Assembly (NCBI GenBank): GCA_944474755.1
Contig: OX104122.1
Span: 18,424,641-18,488,640 of the forward strand
Length of the DNA: 64,000 nucleotides
Direction: 5' to 3'
Source: Limnoperna fortunei
Lineage: Eukaryota; Mollusca; Bivalvia; Mytilida; Modiolidae
Shown here: piece by piece, positions 14,210 through 28,200 of the stretch
How the letters are laid out: every line of letters starts with the position of its first letter
Position numbering within the stretch: position 1 is the stretch's first letter
Position numbers and translations under genes: made by a program
Notes under the pieces: generated by a model
The model's input: only the letters and a program-made list of their open reading frames with translations
Databases searched by the model: none
What the model was told of the DNA's origin: nothing

Positions 14210-16915
14210 AGTTTTGTACGATTTATTGACTGTTTCTTTATTAAGTTTTGTACAGATTACTGACTGGTTCTTTTTTGAGTTTTGTACAGTTTATTGACTG
14301 TTTCTTTATTGAGTTTTGTACAGTTTATTGACTATTTCTTTATTTAGTTTTGTACAGTTTATTGAATGGTTTTTTATTTAGTTTTGTGCAGTTTATTGAC
14401 TGTTTCTTTATTTAGATTTGTACAGTTTATTGACTGGTTCTTTATTCAGTTTTCTATAGTTTATCGACTGTTTCTTTATTTAGTTTTGTACAGTTTATTG
14501 ACTGTTTCTGTATTGAGTTTTGTACAGTTTATTGACTGTTTCTTTATTGAGTTTTGTGCAGTTTATTGACTGGTTCTTTGTTCAGTTTTGTACGATTTAT
14601 TGACTGTTTCTTTATTGAGTTTTATACAGTTTACAGACTGGTTCTTTATTGAGTTTTGTAGAGTTTACTGACTGTTTCTTTATTGAGTTTTGTACAGATT
14701 ACTGACTGGTTCTTTTTTGAGTTTTGTACAGTTTATTGACTGTTTCTTTATTGAATTTTGTACAGTTTATTGACTGTTTCTTTATTTAGTTTTGTACAGT
14801 TTATTGACTGGTTCTTTATTTAGTTTTGTGCAGTTTATTGACTCGTTCTTTATTTAGTTTTGTACAGTTTATTGACTGGTTCTTTATTCAGTCTTCTATA
14901 GTTTATCGACTGTTTCTTTATTTAGTTTTGTACAGTTTATTGACTGTTTCTTTACTGAGTTTTGTACAGTTTATTGATTGTTTCTTTATTGAGTTTTGTG
15001 CAGTTTATTGACTGGTTCTTTGTTCAGTTTTGTACGATTTATTGACTGTTTCTTTATTGAGTTTTGTACAGTTTACAGACTGGTTCTTTATTGAGTTTTG
15101 TAGAGTTTATTGACTGGTTCTTTATTGAGTTTTGTACTGTTTATTGACTGGTTCTTTACTGAGTTTTGTACAGTTTATTGACTGTTTCTTTATTGAGTTT
15201 TGTATAGTTTATTGACTGGTTCTTTATTCAGTTATGTATAGTTTATTGACTGTTCCTTTATTTAGATTTGTACAGTTTATTGACTGTTTCTTTATTCAGT
15301 TTTGTAAAGGTTATCGACTGTTTCTTTATTGAGTTTTGTACATTTTATTGACTGTATCTTTATTTACTTTTGTACAGTTTATTGACTGTTTCTTTATTTA
15401 GTTTTGTACAGTTTGTTGACTGTTTCTTTATTGAGTTTTGTTCAGTTTATTGACTGGTTTTTTATTGAGTTTTGTACAGTTTATTGACAGTTTCTTTATT
15501 GCGTTTTGTACAGTTTATTGACTGGTTCTTTATTGAGTTTTGTACAGTTGATTGACTGGTTCTTTATTTAGTTTTGTACAGTTTATTGACTGTTTCTTTA
15601 TTTAGTTTTGTGCAGTTTATTGACTGTTTCTTTATTTAGTTTTGTACAGTTTATTGACTGGTTCTTTATTGAGTTTTGTACAGTTTATTGACTGTTTCTT
15701 TATTGAGTTTTGTACAGTCTATTGACTGTTTCTTTATTGAGATTTGTAGTTTATTGACTGGTTCTTTATTGAGTTTTGTACAGTTTATTGACTGGTTCCT
15801 TATTCAGTTTTGTACAGTTTATTGACTGGTTCTTCTTTGAGTTTTGTACAGTTTATTGACTGGTTCTTTATTAAGTTTTGTACAGTTTATTGACTGGTTC
15901 TTTATAGAATTTTGTACAGTTTATTGACGAGTTTTTTATTAAGTTTTGTACAGTTTATTGACTGGTTCTTTATTAAGTTTTCTACAGTTTATTGACTGTT
16001 TCATTATTTAGTTTTGTACAGTTTATTGACTTGTTCTTTATTCAGTTTTGTACATTTTATTGACTGGTTCTTTATTGAGTTTTGTACAGTTTATTGACTG
16101 TTTCTTTATTGAGTTTTGTACAGTTTATTGACTGGTTCTTTATTAAGTTTTGTACAGTTTATTGACTGTTTCTTTATTGAGTTTTTTACAGTTTATTGAC
16201 TGTTTCTTTATTGAATTTTGTACAGTTTATTGACTGTTTCTTTATTTAGTTTTGTACAGTTTGTTGACTGTTTCTTTATTGAGTTTTGTACAGTTTATTG
16301 ACTGGTTTTTTATTGAGTTTTGTACAGTTTATTGACAGTTTCTTTATTGAGTTTTGTACAGTTTATTGACTGGTTCTTTATTGAGTTTTGTACAGTTGAT
16401 TGACTGGTTCTTTATTTAGTTTTGTACAGTTTATTGACTGTTTCTTTATTTAATTTTGTGCAGTTTATTGACTGTTTCTTTATTTAGTTTTCTACAGTTT
16501 ATTGACTGGTTCTTTATTCAGTTTTGTATAGTGTACTGACTGTTTCTTTATTTAGTTTTGTACAGTTTATTGACTGTTTCTTTTATTAGTTTTGTACAGT
16601 TTATTGACTGTTTCTTTATTTACTTTTGTGCAGTTTATAGAATGTTTCTTTATTTAGTTTTGTACCGTTTATTGACTGGTTCGTTATTCAGTTTTCTATA
16701 GTTTATTGACTATTTAGTTTTGTACAGTTTATTGACTGTTTCTTTATTGAGTTTTGTACGGTTTATTGACTGTTTCTTTATTGAGTTTTGTACAGTTTAC
16801 AGACTGGTTCTTTATTGAGTTTTGTAGAGTTTACTGACTGTTTCTTTATTGATTTTTGTACAGTTTACTGACTGGTTCTTTTTTGAGTTTTGTACAGTTT
16901 ATTGACTGGTTCTTT
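14210..16915 (+). repeat. satellite segmental duplication, copy 2 of 2 (offset 4965 bp)
   Basis: This is the partner of 9245-11950, with the same rare monomer variants in the same order and few substitutions (for example TACTGTTTATTG near 15135 in place of TACAGTTCATTG). At its right end the sequence runs directly into a further copy of its own last 1046 bp, so this duplication came before or accompanied the 1046-bp amplification. Confidence 0.85.
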
Positions 16916-18354
16916 ATTAAGTTTTGTACAGTTTATTGACTGGTTCTTTATAGAATTTTGTACAGTTTATTGACGAGTTTTTTATTAAGTTTTGTACAGT
17001 TTATTGACTGGTTCTTTATTAAGTTTTCTACAGTTTATTGACTGTTTCATGATTTAGTTTTGTACAGTTTATTGACTTGTTCTTTATTCAGTTTTGTACA
17101 TTTTATTGACTGGTTCTTTATTGAGTTTTGTACAGTTTATTGACTGTTTCTTTATTGAGTTTTGTACAGTTTATTGACTGGTTCTTTATTAAGTTTTGTA
17201 CAGTTTATTGACTGTTTCTTTATTGAGTTTTTTACAGTTTATTGACTGTTTCTTTATTGAATTTTGTACAGTTTATTGACTGTTTCTTTATTTAGTTTTG
17301 TACAGTTTGTTGACTGTTTCTTTATTGAGTTTTGTACAGTTTATTGACTGGTTTTTTATTGAGTTTTGTACAGTTTATTGACAGTTTCTTTATTGAGTTT
17401 TGTACAGTTTATTGACTGGTTCTTTATTGAGTTTTGTACAGTTGATTGACTGGTTCTTTATTTAGTTTTGTACAGTTTATTGACTGTTTCTTTATTTAAT
17501 TTTGTGCAGTTTATTGACTGTTTCTTTATTTAGTTTTCTACAGTTTATTGACTGGTTCTTTATTCAGTTTTGTATAGTGTACTGACTGTTTCTTTATTTA
17601 GTTTTGTACAGTTTATTGACTGTTTCTTTTATTAGTTTTGTACAGTTTATTGACTGTTTCTTTATTTACTTTTGTGCAGTTTATAGAATGTTTCTTTATT
17701 TAGTTTTGTACCGTTTATTGACTGGTTCGTTATTCAGTTTTCTATAGTTTATTGACTATTTAGTTTTGTACAGTTTATTGACTGTTTCTTTATTGAGTTT
17801 TGTACGGTTTATTGACTGTTTCTTTATTGAGTTTTGTACAGTTTACAGACTGGTTCTTTATTGAGTTTTGTAGAGTTTACTGACTGTTTCTTTATTGATT
17901 TTTGTACAGTTTACTGACTGGTTCTTTTTTGAGTTTTGTACAGTTTATTGACTGGTTCTTTATTAAGTTTTGTACAGTTTATTGACTGGTTCTTTATAGA
18001 ATTTTGTACAGTTTATTGACGAGTTTTTTATTAAGTTTTGTACAGTTTATTGACTGGTTCTTTATTAAGTTTTCTACAGTTTATTGACTGTTTCATTATT
18101 TAGTTTTGTACAGTTTATTGACTTGTTCTTTATTCAGTTTTGTACATTTTATTGACTGGTTCTTTATTGAGTTTTGTACAGTTTATTGACTGTTTCTTTA
18201 TTGAGTTTTGTACAGTTTATTGACTGGTTCTTTATTAAGTTTTGTACAGTTTATTGACTGTTTCTTTATTGAGTTTTTTACAGTTTATTGACTGTTTCTT
18301 TATTGAATTTTGTACAGTTTATTGACTGTTTCTTTATTTAGTTTTGTACAGTTT
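15870..18354 (+). repeat. 1046-bp higher-order repeat tract 1
   Basis: The anchor TTTATAGAATT occurs at 15901, 16947 and 17993, exactly 1046 bp apart. The GGTTCGTTATTCAG variant occurs at 16681 and 17727, also 1046 bp apart. There are two full copies and a partial third of a higher-order unit made of about 31 monomers, including length variants. The third copy ends near 18354, where the sequence switches to the block that also follows 14770, consistent with unequal exchange. Confidence 0.85.
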
Positions 18355-19423
18355 ATTGACTGGTTCTTTATTTAGTTTTGTGCAGTTTATTGACTCGTTC
18401 TTTATTTAGTTTTGTACAGTTTATTGACTGGTTCTTTATTCAGTCTTCTATAGTTTATCGACTGTTTCTTTATTTAGTTTTGTACAGTTTATTGACTGTT
18501 TCTTTACTGAGTTTTGTACAGTTTATTGATTGTTTCTTTATTGAGTTTTGTGCAGTTTATTGACTGGTTCTTTGTTCAGTTTTGTACGATTTATTGACTG
18601 TTTCTTTATTGAGTTTTGTACAGTTTACAGACTGGTTCTTTATTGAGTTTTGTAGAGTTTATTGACTGGTTCTTTATTGAGTTTTGTACTGTTTATTGAC
18701 TGGTTCTTTACTGAGTTTTGTACAGTTTATTGACTGTTTCTTTATTGAGTTTTGTATAGTTTATTGACTGGTTCTTTATTCAGTTATGTATAGTTTATTG
18801 ACTGTTCCTTTATTTAGATTTGTACAGTTTATTGACTGTTTCTTTATTCAGTTTTGTAAAGGTTATCGACTGTTTCTTTATTGAGTTTTGTACATTTTAT
18901 TGACTGTATCTTTATTTACTTTTGTACAGTTTATTGACTGTTTCTTTATTTAGTTTTGTACAGTTTGTTGACTGTTTCTTTATTGAGTTTTGTTCAGTTT
19001 ATTGACTGGTTTTTTATTGAGTTTTGTACAGTTTATTGACAGTTTCTTTATTGCGTTTTGTACAGTTTATTGACTGGTTCTTTATTGAGTTTTGTACAGT
19101 TGATTGACTGGTTCTTTATTTAGTTTTGTACAGTTTATTGACTGTTTCTTTATTTAGTTTTGTGCAGTTTATTGACTGTTTCTTTATTTAGTTTTGTACA
19201 GTTTATTGACTGGTTCTTTATTGAGTTTTGTACAGTTTATTGACTGTTTCTTTATTGAGTTTTGTACAGTCTATTGACTGTTTCTTTATTGAGATTTGTA
19301 GTTTATTGACTGGTTCTTTATTGAGTTTTGTACAGTTTATTGACTGGTTCCTTATTCAGTTTTGTACAGTTTATTGACTGGTTCTTCTTTGAGTTTTGTA
19401 CAGTTTTATTGACTGGTTCTTTA

Positions 19424-22400
19424 TTAAGTTTTGTACAGTTTATTGACTGGTTCTTTATAGAATTTTGTACAGTTTATTGACGAGTTTTTTATTAAGTTTT
19501 GTACAGTTTATTGACTGGTTCTTTATTAAGTTTTCTACAGTTTATTGACTGTTTCATTATTTAGTTTTGTACAGTTTATTGACTTGTTCTTTATTCAGTT
19601 TTGTACATTTTATTGACTGGTTCTTTATTGAGTTTTGTACAGTTTATTGACTGTTTCTTTATTGAGTTTTGTACAGTTTATTGACTGGTTCTTTATTAAG
19701 TTTTGTACAGTTTATTGACTGTTTCTTTATTGAGTTTTTTACAGTTTATTGACTGTTTCTTTATTGAGTTTTGTACAGTTTATTGACTGTTTCTTTATTT
19801 AGTTTTGTACAGTTTGTTGACTGTTTCTTTATTGAGTTTTGTACAGTTTATTGACTGGTTTTTTATTGAGTTTTGTACAGTTTATTGACAGTTTCTTTAT
19901 TGAGTTTTGTACAGTTTATTGACTGGTTCTTTATTGAGTTTTGTACAGTTGATTGACTGGTTCTTTATTTAGTTTTGTACAGTTTATTGACTGTTTCTTT
20001 ATTTAATTTTGTGCAGTTTATTGACTGTTTCTTTATTTAGTTTTCTACAGTTTATTGACTGGTTCTTTATTCAGTTTTGTATAGTGTACTGACTGTTTCT
20101 TTATTTAGTTTTGTACAGTTTATTGACTGTTTCTTTTATTAGTTTTGTACAGTTTATTGACTGTTTCTTTATTTACTTTTGTGCAGTTTATAGAATGTTT
20201 CTTTATTTAGTTTTGTACCGTTTATTGACTGGTTCGTTATTCAGTTTTCTATAGTTTATTGACTATTTAGTTTTGTACAGTTTATTGACTGTTTCTTTAT
20301 TGAGTTTTGTACGGTTTATTGACTGTTTCTTTATTGAGTTTTGTACAGTTTACAGACTGGTTCTTTATTGAGTTTTGTAGAGTTTACTGACTGTTTCTTT
20401 ATTGATTTTTGTACAGTTTACTGACTGGTTCTTTTTTGAGTTTTGTACAGTTTATTGACTGGGTTCTTTATTAAGTTTTGTACAGTTTATTGACTGGTTC
20501 TTTATAGAATTTTGTACAGTTTATTGACGAGTTTTTTATTAAGTTTTGTACAGTTTATTGACTGGTTCTTTATTAAGTTTTCTACAGTTTATTGACTGTT
20601 TCATTATTTCGTTTTGTACAGTTTATTGACTTGTTCTTTATTCAGTTTTGTACATTTTATTGGACTGGTTCTTTTATGAGGTTTTGTACAGTTTATTGGA
20701 CTGTTTCTTTATTGAGTTTTGTACAGTTATTGACTGGTTCTTTATTAAGTTTTGTACAGTTTATTGACTGTTTTCTTTATTGAGTTTTTTACAGTTTATT
20801 GACTGTTTCTTTATTGAATTTTGTACAGTTTATTGACTGTTTCTTTATTTAGTTTTGTACAGTTTGTTGACTGTTTCTTTATTGAGTTTTGTACAGTTTA
20901 TTGACTGGTTTTTTATGAGTTTTGTACAGTTTATTGACAGTTTCTTTATTGAGTTTTGTACAGTTTATTGACTGGTTCTTTATTGAGTTTTGTACAGTTG
21001 ATGACTGGTTCTTTATTTAGTTTTGTACAGTTTATTGACTGTTTCTTTATTTAATTTGTAGTGCAGACTGTTTCTTTATTTAGTTTTCTACAGTTTATTG
21101 ACTGGTTCTTTATTCAGTTTTGTATAGTGTACTGACTGTTTCTTTATTTTGTTTTTGTACAGTTTATTGACTGTTTCTTATTAGTTTTGTACAGTTTATG
21201 TGACTGTTTCTTTATTTACTTTGTGCAGTTTATAGAATGTTTCTTTATTTAGGTTTTGTACCGTTTATTGACTGGTTCGTTATTCAGTTTTCTATAGTTT
21301 ATTGACTATTTAGTTTTGTACAGTTTATTGACTGTATTCTTTATGAGTTTTGTACGGTTTATTGACTGTTTCTTTATTGAGTTTTGTACAGTTTACAGGA
21401 CTGGTTCTTTATTGAGTTTTGTAGAGTTTACTGACTGTTTCTTTATTGATTTTTGTACAGTTTACTGACTGGTTCTTTTTGAGTTTTGTACAGTTTATTG
21501 ACTGGTTCTTGTATTAAGTTTTGTACAGTTTATTGACTGGTTCTTTATAGAATTTTGTACAGTTTATTGACGAGTTTTTTATTAAGTTTTGTACAGTTTA
21601 TTGACTGGTTCTTTATTAAGTTTTCTACAGTTTATTGACTGTTTCATTATTTAGTTTTGTACAGTTTATTGACTTGTTCTTTATTCAGTTTTGTACATTT
21701 TATTGACTGGTTCTTTATTGAGTTTTGTACAGTTTATTGACTGTTTCTTTATTGAGTTTTGTACAGTTTATTGACTGGTTCTTTATTAAGTTTTGTACAG
21801 TTTATTGACTGTTTCTTTATTGAGTTTTGTACAGTTTATTGACTGTTTCTTTATTGAGTTTTGTACAGTTTATTGACTGTTTCTTTATTTAGTTTTGTAC
21901 AGTTTGTTGACTGTTTCTTTATTGAGTTTTGTACAGTTTATTGACTGGTTTTTTATTGAGTTTTGTACAGTTTATTGACAGTTTCTTTATTGAGTTTTGT
22001 ACAGTTTATTGACTGGTTCTTTATTGAGTTTTGTACAGTTGATTGACTGGTTCTTTATTTAGTTTTGTACAGTTTATTGACTGTTTCTTTATTTAATTTT
22101 GTGCAGTTTATTGACTGTTTCTTTATTTAGTTTTCTACAGTTTATTGACTGGTTCTTTATTCAGTTTTGTATAGTGTACTGACTGTTTCTTTATTTAGTT
22201 TTGTACAGTTTATTGACTGTTTCTTTTATTAGTTTTGTACAGTTTATTGACTGTTTCTTTATTTACTTTTGTGCAGTTTATAGAATGTTTCTTTATTTAG
22301 TTTTGTACCGTTTATTGACTGGTTCGTTATTCAGTTTTCTATAGTTTATTGACTATTTAGTTTTGTACAGTTTATTGACTGTTTCTTTATTGAGTTTTGT

Positions 22401-22556
22401 ACGGTTTATTGACTGTTTCTTTATTGAGTTTTGTACAGTTTACAGACTGGTTCTTTATTGAGTTTTGTAGAGTTTACTGACTGTTTCTTTATTGATTTTT
22501 GTACAGTTTACTGACTGGTTCTTTTTTGAGTTTTGTACAGTTTATTGACTGGTTCT
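19424..22556 (+). repeat. 1046-bp higher-order repeat tract 2
   Basis: The same anchor occurs at 19454, 20501 and 21544 (spacings 1047 and 1043). GGTTCGTTATTCAG occurs at 20234, 21277 and 22324. The tract corresponds to tract 1 at an offset of about 3552 bp. The middle copy carries a dense cluster of one-base indels (see 20461-21513). The tract ends at 22556, where the sequence rejoins what followed 11950. Confidence 0.85.
20461..21513 (+). other. indel-rich satellite copy, probable consensus error
   Basis: Within one 1046-bp copy there are at least 15 single-base insertions or deletions that neighbouring copies lack. Examples are TGACTGGGTTC at 20457, TTGGACTGG near 20660, ATTTGTAGTGCAGACTG near 21053, TTTATGTGACTG near 21196, CTGTATTCTTTATGAG near 21332 and ACAGGACTGG near 21397. 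Copies immediately before and after show almost none. This pattern is typical of one poorly polished read rather than of evolution. Confidence 0.7.
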
Positions 22557-25299
22557 TTGTTGATTTTTGTACAGTGTATTGACTGTTTCTTAATTGAGTT
22601 TGTGCACAATTTATTGACTGGTTCTTTATTGAGTTTTGTGCAGTTTATTGACTGTTTCTTTATTGAATTTTGTACAGTTTATTGACGAGTTTTTTATTAA
22701 GTTTTGTACAGTTTATTGACTGGTTCTTTATTAAGTTTTCTACAGTTTATTGACTGGTTCTTTATTGAATTTTGTACAGTTTATTGACGAGTTTTTTATT
22801 AAGTTTTGTACAGTTTATTGACTGGTTCTTTATTAAGTTTTCTACAGTTTATTGACTGTTTCATTATTTAGTTTTGTACAGTTTATTGACTGGTTCTTTG
22901 TTCACTTATGTACAGTTTATTGACTGTTTCTTTATTGAGTTTTGTACAGTTTATTGACTGTTTCTTTATTTACTTTTGTACAGTTTATTGACTGTTTCTT
23001 TATTGAGTTTTGTGCAGTTTATTGACTGGTTTTTTATTGAGTTTTGTACAGTTTATTGACAGTTTCTTTATTGAGTTTTGTACAGTTTATTGACTGGTTC
23101 TTTATTGAGCTTTGTACAGTTGATTGACTGGTTCTTTATTTAGTTTTGTACAGTTTATTGACTGTTTCTTTATTTAGTTTTGTGCAGTTTATTGACTGTT
23201 TCTTTATTTAGTTTTGTACAGTTTATTGACTGGTTCTTTATTCAGTTTTGTATAGTGTACTGACTGTTTCTTTATTTAGTTTTGTACAGTTTATTGACTG
23301 GTTCTTTTATTAGTTTTGTACAGTTTATTGACTGTTTCTTTATTTACTTTTTTGCAGTTTATAGAATGTTTCTTTATTTAGTTTTGTACCGTTTGTTGAC
23401 TGGTTCTTTATTCAGTTTTCTATAGTTTATTGACTGTTTTTTTATTTAGTTTTGTACAGTTTATTGACTGTTTCTTTATTGAGTTTTGTACGGTTTATTG
23501 ACTGTTTCTTTATTGAGTTTTGTACAGTTTACAGACTGGTTCTTTATTGAGTTTTGTAGAGTTTACTGACTGTTTCTTTATTGAGTTTTCTACAGTTTAC
23601 TGACTGGTTCTTTTTTGAGTTTTGTACAGTTTATTGACTGGTTCTTTGTTGATTTTTGTACAGTTTATTGACTGTTTCTTTATTGAATTTGTGCACAATT
23701 TATTGACTGGTTCTTTATTGAGTTTTGTGCAGTTTATTGACTGTTTCTTTATTGATTGAGTTTTGTACAGTTTATTGACTGGTTCTTTATTGAGTTTTGA
23801 ATAGTTTATTGACTGGTTCTTTATTCAGTTATGTATGGTTTATTGACTGGTTCTTTATTGAGTTTTGTACAGTTTATTGACTGTTTCTTTATTGAGTTTT
23901 GTACAGTTTATTGACTGTTTCTTTATTGAGATTTGTAGTTTATTGACTGGTTCTTTATTGAGTTTTGTACAGTTTATCGACTGGTTACTTATTCGGTTTT
24001 GTACAGTTTATTGACTGGTTCTTTATTGAGTTTTGTACAGTTTATTGACTGGTTCTTTATTAAGTTTTGTACAGTTTATTGACTGGTTCTTTATTGAATT
24101 TTGTACAGTTTATTGACGAGTTTTTTATTAAGTTTTGTACAGTTTATTGACTGGTTCTTTATTAAGTTTTCTACAGTTTATTGACTGTTTCATTATTTAG
24201 TTTTGTATAGTTTATTGACTTGTTCTTTATTCAGTTTTGTACAGTTTATTGACTGTTTCTTTATTTAGTTTTGTACAGTTTATTGACTGTTTCTTTATTT
24301 ACTTTTGTGCAGTTTATAGACTGTTTCTTTATTTAGTTTTGTACCGTTTATTGACTGGTTCTTTATTCAGTTTTCTATAGTTTATTGACTGTTTCTTTAT
24401 TTAGTTTTGTACAGTTTATTGACTGTTTCTTTATTGAGTTTTGTACGGTTTATTGACTGTTTCTTTATTGAGTTTTGTACAGTTTACAGACTGTTTCTTT
24501 ATTGAGTTTTGTAGAGTTTACTGACTGTTTCTTTATTGAGTTTTGTACAGTTTACTGACTGGTTCTTTTTTGAGTTTTGTACAGTTTATTGACTGGTTCT
24601 TTGTTGATTTTTGTACAGTTTATTGACTGTTTCTTTATTGAGTTTCTGCACAATTTATTGACTGGTTCTTTATTGAGTTTTGTGCATTTTAATGACTGTT
24701 TCTTTATTGATTGAGTTTTGTACAGTTTATTGACTGGTTCTTTATTGAATTTTGTACAGTTTATTGACTGGTTCTTTATTGAGTTTTGTACAGTTTATTG
24801 ACTGGTTCTTTATTGAGTTTTGTACAGTTTATTGACTGTTTCTTTATTGAGTTTTGTACAGTTTATTGACTGTTTCTTAATTGATATTTGTAGTTTATTG
24901 ACTGGTTCTTTATTGAGTTTTGTACAGTTTATTGACTGTTTCTTTATTTAGTTTTGTACAGTTTATTGACTGGTTCTTTATTTAGTTTTGTGCAGTTTAT
25001 TGACCGTTTCTTTATTTAGTTTTGTACAGTTTATTGACTGGTTCTTTATTCAGTTTTCTATAGTTTATCGACTGTTTCTTTATTTAGTTTTGTACAGTTT
25101 ATTGACTGTTTCTTTATTGAGTTTGGTACAGTTTATTGACTGTTTCTTTATTGAGTTTTGTGCAGTTTATTGACTGGTTCTTTGTTCAGTTTTGTACGAT
25201 TTATTGACTGTTTCTTTATTGAGTTTTGTACAGTTTACAGACTGGTTCTTTATTGCGTTTTGTAGAGTTTACTGACTGTTTCTTTATTGAGTTTTGTAC

Positions 25300-28200
25300 A
25301 GATTACTGACTGGTTCTTTTTTGAGTTTTGTACAGTTTATTGACTGTTTCTTTATTGAGTTGTGTACAGTTTATTGACTGTTTCTTTATTTACTTTTGTA
25401 CAGTTTATTGACTGTTTCTTTATTTAGTTTTGTACAGTTTGTTGACTGTTTCTTTATTGAGTTTTGTGCAGTTTATTGACTGGTTTTTTATTGAGTTTTG
25501 TACAGCTTATTGACAGTTTCTTTATTGAGTTTTGTACAGTTTATTGACTGGTTCTTTATTGAGTTTTGTACAGTTGATTGACTGGTTCTTTATTTAGTTT
25601 TGTACAGTTTATTGACTGTTTCTTTATTTAGTTTTGTGCAGTTTATTGACTGTTTCTTTATTTAGTTTTGTACAGTTTATTGACTGGTTCTTTATTCAGT
25701 TTTGTATAGTGTACTGACTGTTTCTTTATTTAGTTTTGTACAGTTTATTGACTGGTTCTTTTATTAGTTTTGTACAGTTTATTGACTGTTTCTTTATTTA
25801 CTTTTTTGCAGTTTATAGAATGTTTCTTTATTTAGTTTTGTACCGTTTGTTGACTGGTTCTTTATTCAGTTTTCTATAGTTTATTGACTGTTTTTTTATT
25901 TAGTTTTGTACAGTTTATTGACTGTTTCTTTATTGAGTTTTGTACGGTTTATTGACTGTTTCTTTATTGAGTTTTGTACAGTTTACAGACTGGTTCTTTA
26001 TTGAGTTTTGTAGAGTTTACTGACTGTTTCTTTATTGAGTTTTGTACAGTTTACTGACTGGTTCTTTTTTGAGTTTTGTACAGTTTATTGAGTGGTTCTT
26101 TGTTGATTTTTGTACAGTTTATTGACTGTTTCTTTATTGAATTTGTGCACAATTTATTGACTGGTTCTTTATTGAGTTTTGTGCAGTTTATTGACTGTTT
26201 CTTTATTGATTGAGTTTTGTACAGTTTATTGACTGGTTCTTTATTGAGTTTTGAATAGTTTATTGACTGGTTCTTTATTCAGTTATGTATGGTTTATTGA
26301 CTGGTTCTTTATTGAGTTTTGTACAGTTTATTGACTGTTTCTTTATTGAGTTTTGTACAGTTTATTGACTGTTTCTTTATTGAGATTTGTAGTTTATTGA
26401 CTGGTTCTTTATTGAGTTTTGTACAGTTTATCGACTGGTTACTTATTCGGTTTTGTACAGTTTATTGACTGGTTCTTTATTGAGTTTTGTACAGTTTATT
26501 GACTGGTTCTTTATTAAGTTTTGTACAGTTTATTGACTGGTTCTTTATTGAATTTTGTACAGTTTATTGACGAGTTTTTTATTAAGTTTTGTACAGTTTA
26601 TTGACTGGTTCTTTATTAAGTTTTCTACAGTTTATTGACTGTTTCATTATTTAGTTTTGTATAGTTTATTGACTTGTTCTTTATTCAGTTTTGTACAGTT
26701 TATTGACTGTTTCTTTATTTAGTTTTGTACAGTTTATTGACTGTTTCTTTATTTACTTTTGTGCAGTTTATAGACTGTTTCTTTATTTAGTTTTGTACCG
26801 ATTATTGACTGGTTCTTTATTCAGTTTTCTATAGTTTATTGACTGTTTCTTTATTTAGTTTTGTACAGTTTATTGACTGTTTCTTTATTGAGTTTTGTAC
26901 GGTTTATTGACTGTTTCTTTATTGAGTTTTGTACAGTTTACAGACTGGTTCTTTATTGAGTTTTGTAGAGTTTACTGACTGTTTCTTTATTGAGTTTTGT
27001 ACAGTTTACTGACTGGTTCTTTTTTGAGTTTTGTACAGTTTATTGACTGGTTCTTTGTTGATTTTTCTACAGTTTATTGACTGTTTCTTTATTGAGTTTC
27101 TGCACAATTTATTGACTGGTTCTTTATTGAGTTTTGTGCAGTTTAATGACTGTTTCTTTATTGATTGAGTTTTGTACAGTTTATTGACTGGTTCTTTATT
27201 GAGTTTTGTACAGTTTATTGACTGGTTCTTTATTGAGTTTTGTACAGTTTATTGACTGGTTCTTTATTGAGTTTTGTACAGTTTATTGACTGTTTCTTTA
27301 TTGAGTTTTGTACAGTTTATTGACTGTTTCTTAATTGATGTTTGTAGTTTATTGACTGGTTCTTTATTGAGTTTTGTACTGTTTATTGACTGTTTCTTTA
27401 TTTAGTTTTGTACAGTTTATTGACTGGTTCTTTATTTAGTTTTGTACAGTTTATTGACTGTTTCTTTCTTGAGTTTTGTGCAGTTTATTGACTGGTTCTT
27501 TGTTCAGTTTTGTACGATTTATTGAATGTTTCTTTATTGAGTTTTGTACAGTTTACAGACTGGTTCTTTATTGCGTTTTGTAGAGTTTACTGACTGTTTC
27601 TTTATTGAGTTTTGTACAGATTACTGACTGGTTCTTTTTTGAGTTTTGTACAGTTTATTGACTGTTTCTTTATTGAGTTTTGTACAGTTTATTGACTGTT
27701 TCTTTATTTAGTTTTGTACAGTTTATTGACTGGTTCTTTATTTAGTTTTGTGCAGTTTATTGACTAGTTCTTTATTTAGTTTTGTACAGTTTATTGACTG
27801 GTTCTTTATTCAGTTTTCTATAGTTTATCGACTGTTTCTTTATTTAGTTTTGTACAGTTTATTGACTGTTTCTTTATTGAGTTTTGTACAGTTTATTGAC
27901 TGTTTCTTTATTGAGTTTTGTGCAGTTTATTGACTGGTTCTTTGTTCAGTTTTGTACGATTTATTGACTGTTTCTTTATTGAGTTTTGTAGAGTTTATTG
28001 ACTGGTTCTTAATTAAGTTTTGTACAGTTTATTGACTGGTTCTTTATTGAGTTTTGTAGAGTTTATTGACTGGTTCTTAATTGAGTTTTGTACAGTTTAT
28101 TGACTGGTTCTTTATTGAGTTTTGTACAGTTTATTGACTGTTTCTTTATTGAGTTTTGTATAGTTTATTGACTGGTTCTTTATTCAGTTATGTATAGTTT

